Below, one piece after another: positions 50,860-61,535 of a stretch of DNA of 64,000 nt (position 1 is the first letter of the stretch; every line of letters starts with the position of its first letter). The notes beneath the pieces were generated by a model that ran no database searches, had not been told where the DNA came from, and worked only from the letters and a program-made list of their open reading frames with translations. This stretch comes from Dryas octopetala (lineage: Eukaryota; Streptophyta; Magnoliopsida; Rosales; Rosaceae), in assembly GCA_963921425.1 (NCBI GenBank), contig OY992836.1, positions 10,385,304 to 10,449,303 on the forward strand. The letters are read 5' to 3'. The position numbers and the translations under genes were made by a program.

Positions 50860-52547
50860 CAAGGTGTTAAATTTCGAAATTTCGCCGAAAATTTCGATTT
50901 TTTGGGGTGTCGAAATCGAAACCTCAATTTGTTAAATTTTCGGGATAATTTCGGCGAAATTTTCAAAATTTTCGAAATTTCGCCGAAATTCTCGAAATTT
51001 CGCCGAAAGTTTCGCCGGGGGGCTCGATCTGGTTTTGGAGGTGAGATCTGGAGTTGGTAATAAACCAAAGAGAGAAAAAAAAAACTCACATTGCAATCAG
51101 TACCAAGGCGAGACCTTAGGTATGGAAGCAGCTTCTTCCACTCCTTACCTGTCTTACCATTAGCACCTGCTCCAATTTCCCATTTTCCATAATTAACAAA
51201 ACTCAATCCCACCACACACAAAAACAAAAGCACTAAAGAAAGAAAACAGAGAGACCTTTAGGATTGACGACGAAAATGAGGTCACGACGGTGAGATGAGG
51301 AAGACCCACCTCGCAGAATGGGTGGGTCAACGAAGAGATCAGGGGCCTTGGGTAGCTCTGCTCTGACAGCCCATGGTTTCGCCATAGAAACTCTCACTCC
51401 TACTATTCCACCACCGAATGCTATTGCTATCTGATTAATACCCATTTTCTCTTTTTGATTTTGGGGCCATCTGGGTTTTGGGAGAAAACTGGGGGGTGCG
51501 GCAGGGGGGAGATCGAGGAGGCGGCGGCGGCAGGGGGCGGCAGGGGGAGATGAGGGAGAAAGAGGGGGCGGCAGGGGGGCAGCAGGGGCGACGGTGGAGT
51601 GTTGGAGAGTTCAGTGAGCAGTTGAGCACTCGGGGGAAACTGGGAAACTGGGAAAGAAAGGACAGACCGAAAGAGAAGGAAAGGAAAGGGAAGAAAAAAA
51701 AAGAAAAGAAGGAAAGAAAAAAAGAAGAAAAAAAGAAAAGAAAAGAAAAAAAGAAAAAAAGAAAAAGAAAAAGAAGAAAAGAAAAAGAAGAAGAAAAAAA
51801 GAAAAGAAAAAGTAAAAAAGAGAAAAAAATTAAAAGGTTTAGGGTTGATTGGAGTTTGTAGACTTTGAGCAATTGTAAAGAAAAAAAAAAGATTTGGGCT
51901 TTCGTTTGGCTGTTTTAGAATTTCGTTTAGTTGTTTTTAAACCCTAAATTAGTAAACTCTAATATATTTTTATATAAAAAATAATTTAAAATACTCCCTA
52001 AACCCTAATATCATATACCATATCCTAGTTTGAGATTTTTGGGCAATTGAAAAAAAAAATGATTTGGGGTTTCGTTTAATTGTTTTTAAATCCTAAACCA
52101 ATAAACTCTAATACATTTTTATATAAAAAATAATTAAAAATATCCTAAAGGGCCTAAACCCTAATATCTTATACGATATTTTAAACAATATAGAGTATAG
52201 ATTATAAAGTATATAGGGTTTAGTGTATATATTATAGAGTATAAATAATATATTAATTTTATTTATTCATTATACTAATTTTATTTCACAGTATTTACCT
52301 TCAGCGCGCATTATATTCATCTTATATCACATGAAACTTACTATATAATTTGGTTTTTTCAATATTTTTTATCAATGTAGTAGATAATATGTTAAATAAA
52401 CATATAGTAAAGTTTCATTCAAAATTTCCGTATTTTGATAGTAATTTCCATCGTTTCCGTCTAATTTCTGTCGAAATTTAAAAATTTTCGAAATTTCCGT
52501 CGAAATTTCCATCGAAATTTCCTCGAAACCCGAAATTTTATTCCTTG
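50860..52547. mobile_element. Non-autonomous hAT-like element B, 1,688 bp, carrying a kinase gene fragment
   Basis: The ends CAAGGTGTTAAATTTCG and CGAAATTTTATTCCTTG are inverted, and the flanks carry perfect 8-bp copies of CCTATGCC (50852-50859 and 52548-52555). Subterminal TTTCGNCGAAATTTCG motifs and the right-end sequence match element A (32112-34102). The interior contains two exons of a sphingoid-base kinase gene on the minus strand (51090-51445), then a G-rich/GAAA-rich low-complexity block (51480-51830), then AT-rich DNA with two diverged copies of a TTTAGTTGTTTTTAAACCCTAAA-like segment at 51910-52160. No transposase. Confidence 0.93.
51090..51445 (-). pseudogene. Captured fragment of a sphingoid long-chain base kinase (LCBK2-like) gene, two exons
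   Basis: Exon 51445-51256 starts with Met and reads on through SMAKPWAVRAELPKAPDLF to [12 protein letters not shown]. Intron 51255-51167 has GT and AG ends, and exon 51166-51090 gives [20 protein letters not shown] and GTDCN before a GTGAGT donor. The phase agrees. This is the start of the diacylglycerol-kinase-like catalytic domain (the FVVNPKG nucleotide loop) of plant sphingoid-base kinase 2-type proteins. The catalytic GGDGT part is absent, so no enzyme can be made. Retention of the intron shows DNA-level capture rather than retrotransposition. It lies wholly inside hAT element B. Confidence 0.8.
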
Positions 52548-52555
52548 CCTATGCC

Positions 52556-53254
52556 ACATGGATCAAAGGATTTGTGGGCGTGCCACCGCCACGTGGGTGG
52601 ACAAACAGTATTCGGGCTGAAATCCTAAAGACGTGGCCAGAGAAGTGGATCAGGCGATTTGTGGGTCGAGGTTGGGAAGTAACTCTCGGCCGAAGTTCTT
52701 TTTTTGCCTAGTATTGTGCTAGGACTTCACTCAGAAGTGTTTACGACGACTCTATGCCTGAACTCAAATGAGGTTGATACAGCTCAGATTTCGCTTAATT
52801 TGTGCGAAGTCTGACTCTGTGAGTGAACTCGAGTGTGGTGATCACAGGAGCCAGGGTGGACTGACTCAAGAAAAAGAAACATACTTTAAAGTGAAAAATA
52901 AGTGAAATATGGTGTGGGTGAGGACCGTGAGGTTGGTAGCTAATAGTGGTCCTTACCACAAATCTGACCATGTCTCAACCCGGTCATGCCATTTTTGTGC
53001 AAGTGAGGAGAAATAATAGTTAAAACCACTAGGAGGAAGCTAAAAAGAACTAGATCTTGGAATGAATGGGTTTTACCCAGAGAGGAACGACCAAAATCTA
53101 AAGGAAAGCTATTAAATACTAAAAAGGACTTTAATAGTAGGGGCAAAGACTAGTCAGCTAGGGAAATAAATGACATTTAAATCATATTATAAAATTAAGA
53201 ACAACAATTTCTTTCCCATTGTTCATGTTTGAGCTTACACAGATGAGGAAAGGG
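52556..53254. other. Intergenic, no gene seen
   Basis: No credible coding frame or repeat was recognised. Confidence 0.4.
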
Positions 53255-53263
53255 AAAATAAAA

Positions 53264-53870
53264 GGGAAAATTTTACAAACAAGACACATATTTTGATGGT
53301 TGTTTCATTTCATGACATTAATTTTGCTTTGTGTTATGAAGGACACATACTTTCATTTTGTGTCAATTAAAGACCATGTTTTTTTTCAGTTTTTATCTCA
53401 ACTTTGGCCCAACGTTGGACCCAAATTCAAAAAATTTATACTGGGTTTAAAGATATGCATCTCCTCTTTACAACCATATAAAGATCACCTAAATCGGATA
53501 TCTACAACTCCAGATAATCGGCCCCAACGTAGGGTAACTGAAATTGTTTGATTTTCCAAATTTTTTCCTAGAGGTCCGATTAGACAGTTTCGGGTACCCT
53601 ACTTTTGGGCTAATTATCTGAAATTGTAGATGTTTGATTTGAGTGATCTTTATATGGTTGTAAAGAGGAGATATATAGCTTTAAACCAAGTATAAATTTG
53701 CTAAATTTGGTAGAATTTTGATGGATCCAATGTCAGGCCAAAAATGAGATAAAACAAAGTCCTTAATTGACACAAAATAAAAGTATTTGTCCTTCATTAA
53801 CACGAATCAAAATTAATGTCCTAAAATAAAACAACTATCAAAGTATGTGTCTTATTTGTAAATTTTTCCC
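53264..53870. mobile_element. Mutator-like fold-back MITE, 607 bp
   Basis: Long inverted arms start GGGAAAATTTTACAAACAAG and end CTTATTTGTAAATTTTTCCC; inverted homology runs almost to the centre near 53567. Flanking 9-bp repeats AAAATAAAA occur at 53255-53263 and 53871-53879. The right half of this element is included in each unit of the tandem array that follows. Confidence 0.85.
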
Positions 53871-56800
53871 AAAATAAAATAAAGACGTACTAGTAACTAA
53901 ATAGGAACAAAGGCGTTGTGCCTTCGTTCTTACAGACACATAGATTGCAAAAGAGGGAAAAAAAATAAAGACAAAAGAAAAATGCCAAAGTAAAAGCTAA
54001 GAACAGTGAACTAACAACTACCTAAATGCCAAAAGCTTGGAGACAAAGGTGAGCTTTGAATATTCAGAGAGAGAGAGCCTCTTGGGATCTGGGTTTTGTG
54101 TGTGGGGGTTTGGTGATGATCACATCCTTTGGCAACTTAGTATTTGTATTCCATATGAATGAGTTCCACGTGTAGGGTCCTTTTTTTATCTCATTTTGAA
54201 TCTCACATAACCTTGTACTATTACCAATTTTTATACACGCCACCTCATTTTTTTCCAGTTAAAAAAGTAACATGGTTGTGTTACTTTTCAAAACTTGTTC
54301 CTTTAGGTGATATCTTGAGATTCCTATTGTCGATTTAATTATTAACTCCAGCCCACATTGTTGGATGACCAATTACGGCTGAAGTGTATGCTACTGCTGA
54401 GAAGGTGTATTCTTTGGCTGTGGAGGAGGGCTCTCTGTTGGTTGTTTATAACTTTTTTTATAGCTCCTCTTTTCCACATGGCGATTTTGAGGTTTTTTTT
54501 TGGTCAAATAATGATATACATAGACAAAACGGCAACAAGCAAACAATACAGAGGAAGAGAGGTAGTAAGAGGGGATGGAACCCAGGCTCTTAAAACCCAA
54601 GGAAATGTAAAGCAATACAACAAAAAAAAAAGAGACAAGGTAACTAAGAACAGCAAAAAGAAAGCAATGGAAGATAGATAAAACTGTAGCTACAAGTAAA
54701 CTGATGCGGCATGCCACTGCTGCTTGGAATTAAACCGGACTGATGGAAGACAGGACCTTAGCAAGTGGATGAACGCCCATCAGTGCCCAAAGTAGGGTAA
54801 CTGAAACTGTCCGATTTTCCAATTTTTTCCCAGAGGTCCGATTAGATAGTTTCGAGTACCCTACTTTTGGGCCAATTATCTGGAGTTGTAGATGTTTAAT
54901 TTGAGTGATCTTTATATGGTTGTAAAGAGGAAATACATAGTTTTAAACCAAGTATAAATTTGCTAAATTTTGTGGAGTTTTGATGGGTCCAATGTCGGGC
55001 CAAAGTTGAGATAAAACAAAGTACTTAATTGACACAAAATAAAAGTATGTGTCCTTCATTAACACGAATCAAAATTAATGTCATGAAATAAAACAACTAC
55101 CAAAGTAAGTGTCTTATTTGTAAATTTTTCCCAAAATAAAATAAAGACGTACTAGTAACTAAACAGGAACAAAGGCGTTGTGCCTTCGTTCTTCCAGACA
55201 CATGGATTGCAGAAGAGGGAAAAAAAATGAAGACAAAAGCAAAAAGCCAAAAAAAATGGCAAGAACGATGAACTAACAACTACTTAAATGCCAAAAGCTT
55301 GGAGACAAAGGTGAGCTTTGAATATTCAGAGAGAGAAAGCCTCTTGGGATCTAGGTTTTGTGTGTGGGGGTTTGGTGATGATCACATCCTTTTGCAACTT
55401 GGTATTTGTATTCCATATGAATGAGTTCCACGCGTAGGGTCCTTTTTTATCTCATTTTAAATGTCACCCAATCTTGTACTATTACCAGCTTTTATACACG
55501 CCACCTCATTTTTTTCCAGTTAAAATAGTAACATGGTTGTGTTACTTTTCAAAACTTGTTCCTTTAGGTGATATCTTGAGATTCCTATTGTCGGTTTAAT
55601 TATTAACTCTAGCCCACATTGTTGGATGACCAATTACGGCCGAAGTGTATGCTACTGCTAAGAAGGTGTATTCTTTTGCTGTGGAGGAGGGCTCTCTGTT
55701 GGTTGTTTATAACTTTTTTTATAGCTCCTCTTTTCCACGTGGCGATTTTGAGGTTTTTTTTTGGTCAAATAATGATATTCATAGACAAAACGACAACAAG
55801 CAAACAATACAGAAGAAGAGAGGTAGTAAGAGGGGATGGAACCTAGGCTCTTAAAACCCAAGGAAATGTAAAGCAATACAACACAAAACAAAAAGACAAG
55901 GTAACTAAGAACATCAAAAAGAAAGCAATGGAAGATAGATAAAACTGAGCTATAAGTAAACTGATGCGGCATGCCACTGCTGCTTGGAATACTGGACTGA
56001 TGGAAGACAGGACCTCAGCAAGTGGATGAATGCCCATCAGTGCCCAAAGTAGGGTAATTGAAACTGTCCGATTTTCCAAATTTTTTCCCAGAGGTCCGAT
56101 TTGACAGTTTCGGGTACCCTACTTTTGGGCCAATTATCTGAAATTGTAGATGTTTGATTTGAGTGATCTTTATATGGTTGTAAAGAGAAAATACATAGCT
56201 TTAAACAAGTATAAATTTGCTAAATTTGGTGGAGTTTTGATGGGTCTAATGTCGGGCCAAAGTTGAGATAAAACAGAGTACTTAATTGACACAAAATAAA
56301 AGTATGTGTCCTTCATTAACACGAATCAAAATTAATGTCCTAAAATAAAACAACTATCAAAGTATGTGTCTTATTTGTAAATTTTTCCCAAAATAAAATA
56401 AAGACGTACTAGTAACTAAACAGGAACAAAGGCGTTGTGCCTTCGTTCTTCCAGACACATGGATTGCAAAAGAGGGAAAAAAAAATAAAGACAAAAGCAA
56501 AAAGCCAAAATAAATGCTAAGAACGGTGAACTAACAACTACCTAAATGCCAAAAGCTTGGAGACAAAGGTGAGCTTTGAATATTGAGAGAGAGAGAGCCT
56601 CTTGGGATCTGGGTTTTGTGTGTGGAGGTTTGGTGATGATTATATCCTTTTGCAACTTGGTATTTGTATTCCATATGAATGAGTTCCACGTGTAGGGTCT
56701 CTTTTTATCTTATTTTGAATCTCACTTAACCTTGTACTATTACCAGTTTTTATACACGCCACCTCATTTTTTTCCAGTTAAAATAGTAACATAGTTGTGT

Positions 56801-57013
56801 TACTTTTCAAAACTTTTTCCTTTAAGGTGATATCTTGAGATTCATATCGTCGATTTAATTATTAACTCCAGCCCACATTGTTGGATGACCAATTACGGCC
56901 GAAGTGTATGCTACTGCTGAGAAGGTGTATTCTTTGGCTGTGGAGGAGGGCTCTCTGTTGGTTGTTTATAACTTTTTTTATAGCTCCTCTTTTCCACGTG
57001 GTGATTTTGAGGT
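53527..57013. repeat. Three-copy tandem array, ~1,260-bp unit (third copy truncated)
   Basis: Landmarks recur at constant spacing: TTGGATGACC at 54361, 55622 and 56881; AGGGTAA at 53531, 54794 and 56051; GACACAT(A/G)GATTGCA near 53936, 55197 and 56456. Units run about 53527-54786, 54787-56046 and 56047-57013. Each starts inside the left-arm tip of the 607-bp MITE and carries that MITE's right half. The third unit ends at GATTTTGAGGTT, about 115 bp from the stop codon of CAD gene 2. The conserved frame beginning MYATAEKVYSLAVEEGSLLV recurs in every unit (near 54384, 55645 and 56907) but matches no family I know. Confidence 0.93.
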
Positions 57014-57128
57014 TAGCCATTACAAGATGTTAAAAATCCAATCCAATTCAAACAAGACGAGCTAGCTAATAATATATATATAGCCCCCTCCTATCCTATC
57101 TCTAAACTCTCAATCTCTACAAACTGAA

Positions 57129-59308
57129 CTAATTGGCACCGTCATCAGGAGAATGTAACGTGTTTGCCACATCAATCACAAAGCGATACTTAACATCACC
57201 TTTGCCAAGTCGTTCAAGGGCAGTGTTCACATAGTCCATGGGAATAACTTCCACTTCTGCTGCAATATTGTGCTTGGCTGCAAAATCTATCATCTCTTGC
57301 GTCTCTTTTAGTCCCCCCATTGCACTACCAGCTATAAGTTTCCTCCCTGGTTTTCACCAAAAAATGAAATAAATAAATAAAAACCTCTCTACATTAATTA
57401 AATCACTTTAAATCATTAGGAGGAAATAAGGTTATAAAAAGTGCGGTTGTGTGGTACATAACAAGAGGATTCGAATCTTCTATATTTATTTTTCTTTTGA
57501 CTTTTAATGTTACTCTTGTATTATAAGTGCAAAGGTGTGTGAGCAAAAAAAGAAATGAGTTATAACAATTTTGTCTGTGTAGGGATATCACATATATGAA
57601 TATAACTCTTGAATTTTTATACATTCTTAGAATTAAAACAATAGGTATAGCAGAAAATTCGAATACATAACAAAAACTAGGAGGGAGGAACAATTACCCA
57701 TAAGCAAAGGGAAGACATGTAGCTCAAGGGGCTCGAGGGGAACACCCACAAAAATTAGTTTTCCACTGGTACTCAACAAGTCGATCAATGGAAGAAGAGA
57801 GTGAGGGGCTGAAACGGTGTCGATGATACCATCCATTGTGCCCATGGCAGCCTAACAATTAACACCAAGATTTGCTCAATTTTTTTTTTTCCAATATATA
57901 AAATCTTATGCTTTGCCATTTATTTGTCAATTGATTTTCAGTTGAACGTTTAAAATGATATTAGGGCAAACAATTCATACATACCGAATTTGGTCACACT
58001 TATTCCAAGTCATCCAATCTAAATGATTTACGTACATGTTTAACTCAATTACATTAGATGACATGAAACTGGGTGCTTTAATTAAAAACTCAAAATGAGA
58101 AAGAAATTTAAGTCAAACGGTCGGCCCAGTACATGTTTAACTCAATTACATTAAATGATATGAAATTAGAATCGACAAAGCTGGAAATTAATTAGTACTA
58201 ACTAATTGGTTACCTCCAGTTGGGCCTGATCATGACTGACCAAAAAGAATCGGCACCAAGGCGTTCCACAGCTTCTTTGTGCTTGCTTGGAGAGGTACTA
58301 ATCACTGTGACCTTCAGTCCAAAAGCTTTGGCAAACTTGATGGCCATATGACCAAGCCCACCAAGGCCCACCACTCCCAAATGCTTACCGGGCTCAGAGA
58401 GCCCAAAATATTTGAGTGGGCTGTACACTGCAATCCCGGCGCACAATAGCGGGGCAGCACCAGCAAATGCAAAATGGTTAGGGATTAGGACTGCAAAGTG
58501 TTCTTTCACAACTAGCTTATCAGAATATCCACCAAATGTTCGACTGGTTGATCCATCTTCTCCAATATAATGTCCATTGAAGCTCCACATCATTTTGGGG
58601 CAGTAATTTTCCAAGTCTTGTTTGCAGTTCTGGCATGAGCCACATGAACCCACCATGCAACCCACTCCGGCTATGTCTCCAACTCCAAATTTTGTGACAT
58701 TGTCCCCAACCTTTGTCACTTGCCCCACAATCTCATGCCTAAAGAATAATCACATAATTAAAATGTGCATAATCATTTACTTGTTAGTTTAGTTTGTTAT
58801 AAACAAAATTATCATCGGCTTATATACACTTGTAAAAATAAGAATATGCAAAATTATTTGTACCACATTCATAAAATGTAATTACCTTTCACTCTAATAG
58901 AGGTGTTAATATAATTAGTCAAAAAATTTACCCGGGAACTGTGGGATAAATGGTGGACCACATTTTGTCCTTGACCTGGTGAATGTCTCCGTGGCAAATT
59001 CCACAGTAAAGTATCTTTATGGTGATATCATTGTCGCCATTAGCCCTGTACAAAAAGCAATGCAATCATCAATTAATCCTCCTTAAGTTGAAAGTTAGCT
59101 AACTCTGGCTTAGTGCAAATTAATTATATGAGTTTTAAATATTAAGGAAGATCGAATCCAAAAGACAAAAAAAAAAAAAAAAAGAGGACGTATATACATA
59201 CCTCCTAGTGAATTGGAAGGGGGAGAGAATTCCTTTGGAATCTCTAGCAGCCCATCCATAAGCATTGACAGGTTGTTCTGGTTGATCAGCTGACGATGCT
59301 TTAGACAT
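57129..59308 (-). CDS. CAD: CAD-family alcohol dehydrogenase 2, 5 exons, with a one-base frameshift in exon 3
   Basis: Exons 59308-59202, 59045-58932, 58738-58214, 57851-57698 and 57346-57129 parallel those of CAD gene 1. Catalytic zinc ligands are seen in CGICHGD, GHE and LLCAG, the structural Cys cluster in [17 protein letters not shown], and GLGGLGH forms the cofactor loop. CGICHGD has Gly where relatives have Ser or Thr. Exon 3 is 525 bases, one short of the length needed to keep frame: a five-A run at 58242-58246 (plus strand) should be six to read GADSFLVS, and instead gives GADSFWSVM. As written the gene is a recent pseudogene; corrected it would encode about 372 aa. A homopolymer sequencing error is a real alternative. 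It was probably produced by duplication with CAD gene 1 followed by marked divergence. Confidence 0.88.
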
Positions 59309-59410
59309 TTTCTCTTTGTATAATTGTATGTGTGTGTAATATGAGAGAAGTGATCAAAGTGAAATTAATCTAGCTATCTCCAAATGAAATAGAGGTGCAT
59401 ACGATGACAT

Positions 59411-59417
59411 ATTTATA
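59411..59417 (-). promoter_or_regulatory. TATA box of CAD gene 2
   Basis: TATAAAT on the minus strand, about 103 bases upstream of the start codon at 59308, the same spacing as at CAD gene 1. Confidence 0.6.
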
Positions 59418-59567
59418 GCATAAATTTGGTGGGATATGTGAGTCATGTGAACTGTATTCATAGATCTGCAAACAATGATGTCAGCAATGACGTTTTTTTT
59501 TTTTTTTTTGCGCCAGGGTCAGCAATGATGTTCACATGCATATGTGGCAGTGGCGGCTAGTGTTTCT

Positions 59568-60785
59568 GTCTATGAGCATATATTATATTCTAACTAAACT
59601 TGATTTTTCTTTAAAATATAGCTATTTTATTAGAGTCACTAGATTTGGACTATTTTTTTTCATTTTGTCAAAAATGCTTTTCTCAGGAATACATAAGATG
59701 GATTGATGGTATGAATTTTTCAATAAGATATTTTGAGGCGTACGCTGGTAAGAATTGCAGATCAAATACAATTATTTTCATATCAAATATATGACTATCT
59801 ATTATCGGGTATATTAAACGAGATATTTTTTTAAGTTGTATTGAGGCCTTTTGAAATAAAACCTCACACTTGAATGAGTCTATTGGATTTGCCCTTATTT
59901 ATATTGGACATAGGTGGTTAAGTTGGGGATAATATTGATGTAACCGAGGGTCTGAAAGACATGGCCCCTAACAAGTGGTATCAGAGCCGACGATTTGGTT
60001 GGTTCGCATTGCATCGCATGTGATCATCATACAAGGTGGAGTAGGTATATGGTCAATGGAGACTAGTTGTCTAATAGGAGAGTAGCTCTGAGGAAATTTC
60101 TAGAGTCCAAGCTAGCTGAAGCATACTCAAGAAAATTTTTATTGGGTACGAGATGGAGTTGCAAGGACAAATTAATGCTTAAGGTGGAGTTGTCTATAAG
60201 GTTTTACAACAAATTGGATAATCGGTCGTGCTTATAGATGATCGATAGATGGTTGAGATGATCTATAAGATATTTCTCTAAATTTCACCGAAATAATTTC
60301 CCACACATGAATGAGTCCATTAAGCTTGCCCTCATTCATGTTGGATATAGGTGGTTAAATTAGTGACATTATCGGGCATGGGCCTCCAACATACATCCCG
60401 GCCATCATATAAAAGTCTACAATCCTTTCTGATAATTGTTAATTGATTTTGAGAGAAGAGAAATCAAATGAAGTATGGAGTTAATTTATTTGGGTGCATT
60501 GTCTTTTTTTTTTTTTTTTTGTTAGGAGGGAAAGCCAAAGGAGGAAGGGGGATTCAAACTCTACAATCCCCTACACAAGAACTCCGGCCTTGGGTGCATT
60601 GTCTGTTTGTTGAACTTCTTTTAATTTTTGAACCTTGATGCAAAGATGCCAACTCCCCAAATTCTTCAAACAAGAGACTGCAAATCCCACTTGTTAATTG
60701 GACAAAAGTCGACTGATGAGTTTGACTACGATTTGTCACACATCCACACACCACATCAAACATGTCGATATTCCTCCCAATTTAG
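59568..60785. repeat. Segmental duplication, copy 2 (MITE-free)
   Basis: Same orientation as 35851-37655. It contains the TRIM-like element remnant with primer-binding site TGGTATCAGAGCC at 59976-59988, lacks about 80 bp around the start of the second terminal repeat, and lacks the Tourist-like MITE (empty site near 60411-60425). Its right end is cut by the CACTA element at 60786; copy 1 continues past this point as CAATTTAGACACTC. Confidence 0.9.
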
Positions 60786-61019
60786 CACTACTGGAAAAAT
60801 GGACAGTAGGCACGAACAATGACTCACAGTTATGAGATGGATGAGATTAGAGCATTTTCATACATGGTTTGAAGTAATCAGTTACTCAAAATTAGTTGAC
60901 ACGGCGAAAGGGTGAGTAATTTAATAATAGACACTGGTAACTGTGAGGGTTATTAAAAATCAACGGCTTCGGCTGCGTGGAGCCGCTGCAAGGGAGCTGA
61001 CAAATGAATAACTACACAT

Positions 61020-61320
61020 ATGAGCAAACTGTGCCATTTAGTAATTCACAGATGACCAAACTGTGCCATGTTGTAATTCACAGATTACCAAACCGTGACA
61101 TATACTAGTATTGTTCAGATTTTGTATAAGTTTGGTGGTTTTCTAAACTCTCACGGTTTTGGATAAGTTGTGTATATTTTAACTATTAGTCACTCTTTTC
61201 ATACTGTGCCTATTCCAAAAGTAATATTTTATCTATGAGTCACGGTTTGCATACTGTGCCATGAGCAAAAGTAATATTTTAACTATCAGTCACTGTTTGC
61301 ATACTGTGCCATGACCAAAA
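61020..61320. repeat. CACTA subterminal repeats
   Basis: Three ~57-bp copies with CATACTGTGCC and CAAAAGT(A/G)(A/T) motifs span 61189-61320, preceded by three shorter copies around ACCAAACTGTGCCAT at 61020-61105. Such arrays near the terminus are where CACTA transposase-type proteins bind in characterised elements. Confidence 0.75.
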
Positions 61321-61429
61321 GTGTCCTTCCCTCTCCAATTTACCACGCCAAATAGATAATACAGATTGACTAGGAGTCTAGGACATTTTATAAAAATTCA
61401 AAAATATTGGTGTTTGAGAAAACTGGGAT

Positions 61430-61535
61430 TGAGGACCGGTCCTCACTCTTGAGGACCGGTCCTCCAGTAACTCTCTTTGAAAAGTATGGGCATAAGAACC
61501 GGTTCTCTCCTTTGAGGACCAGACCTCCAGTAACA
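61430..61535. repeat. Palindromic GAGGACCGGTCCTC repeats
   Basis: The palindrome GAGGACCGGTCCTC occurs at 61432-61445 and again at 61449-61475, with diverged copies (AGAACCGGTTCT and GAGGACCAGACCTC) to 61531. Each is followed by CCAGTAAC-like sequence, so this is a short tandem array of palindromes inside the CACTA element. Confidence 0.7.

Noticed and set aside
51478-51861. Open frames of 127 and 145 aa on both strands
   Set aside because: They translate a G-rich and GAAA-rich low-complexity block inside hAT element B; composition is Lys/Glu or Phe/Leu/Ser only, with no domain.
53264-57013. Regularly spaced repeats considered as a satellite or CRISPR-like array
   Set aside because: Unit length of ~1.26 kb with only three copies and a MITE arm in each fits a local tandem duplication; CRISPR arrays do not occur in plant nuclear DNA.
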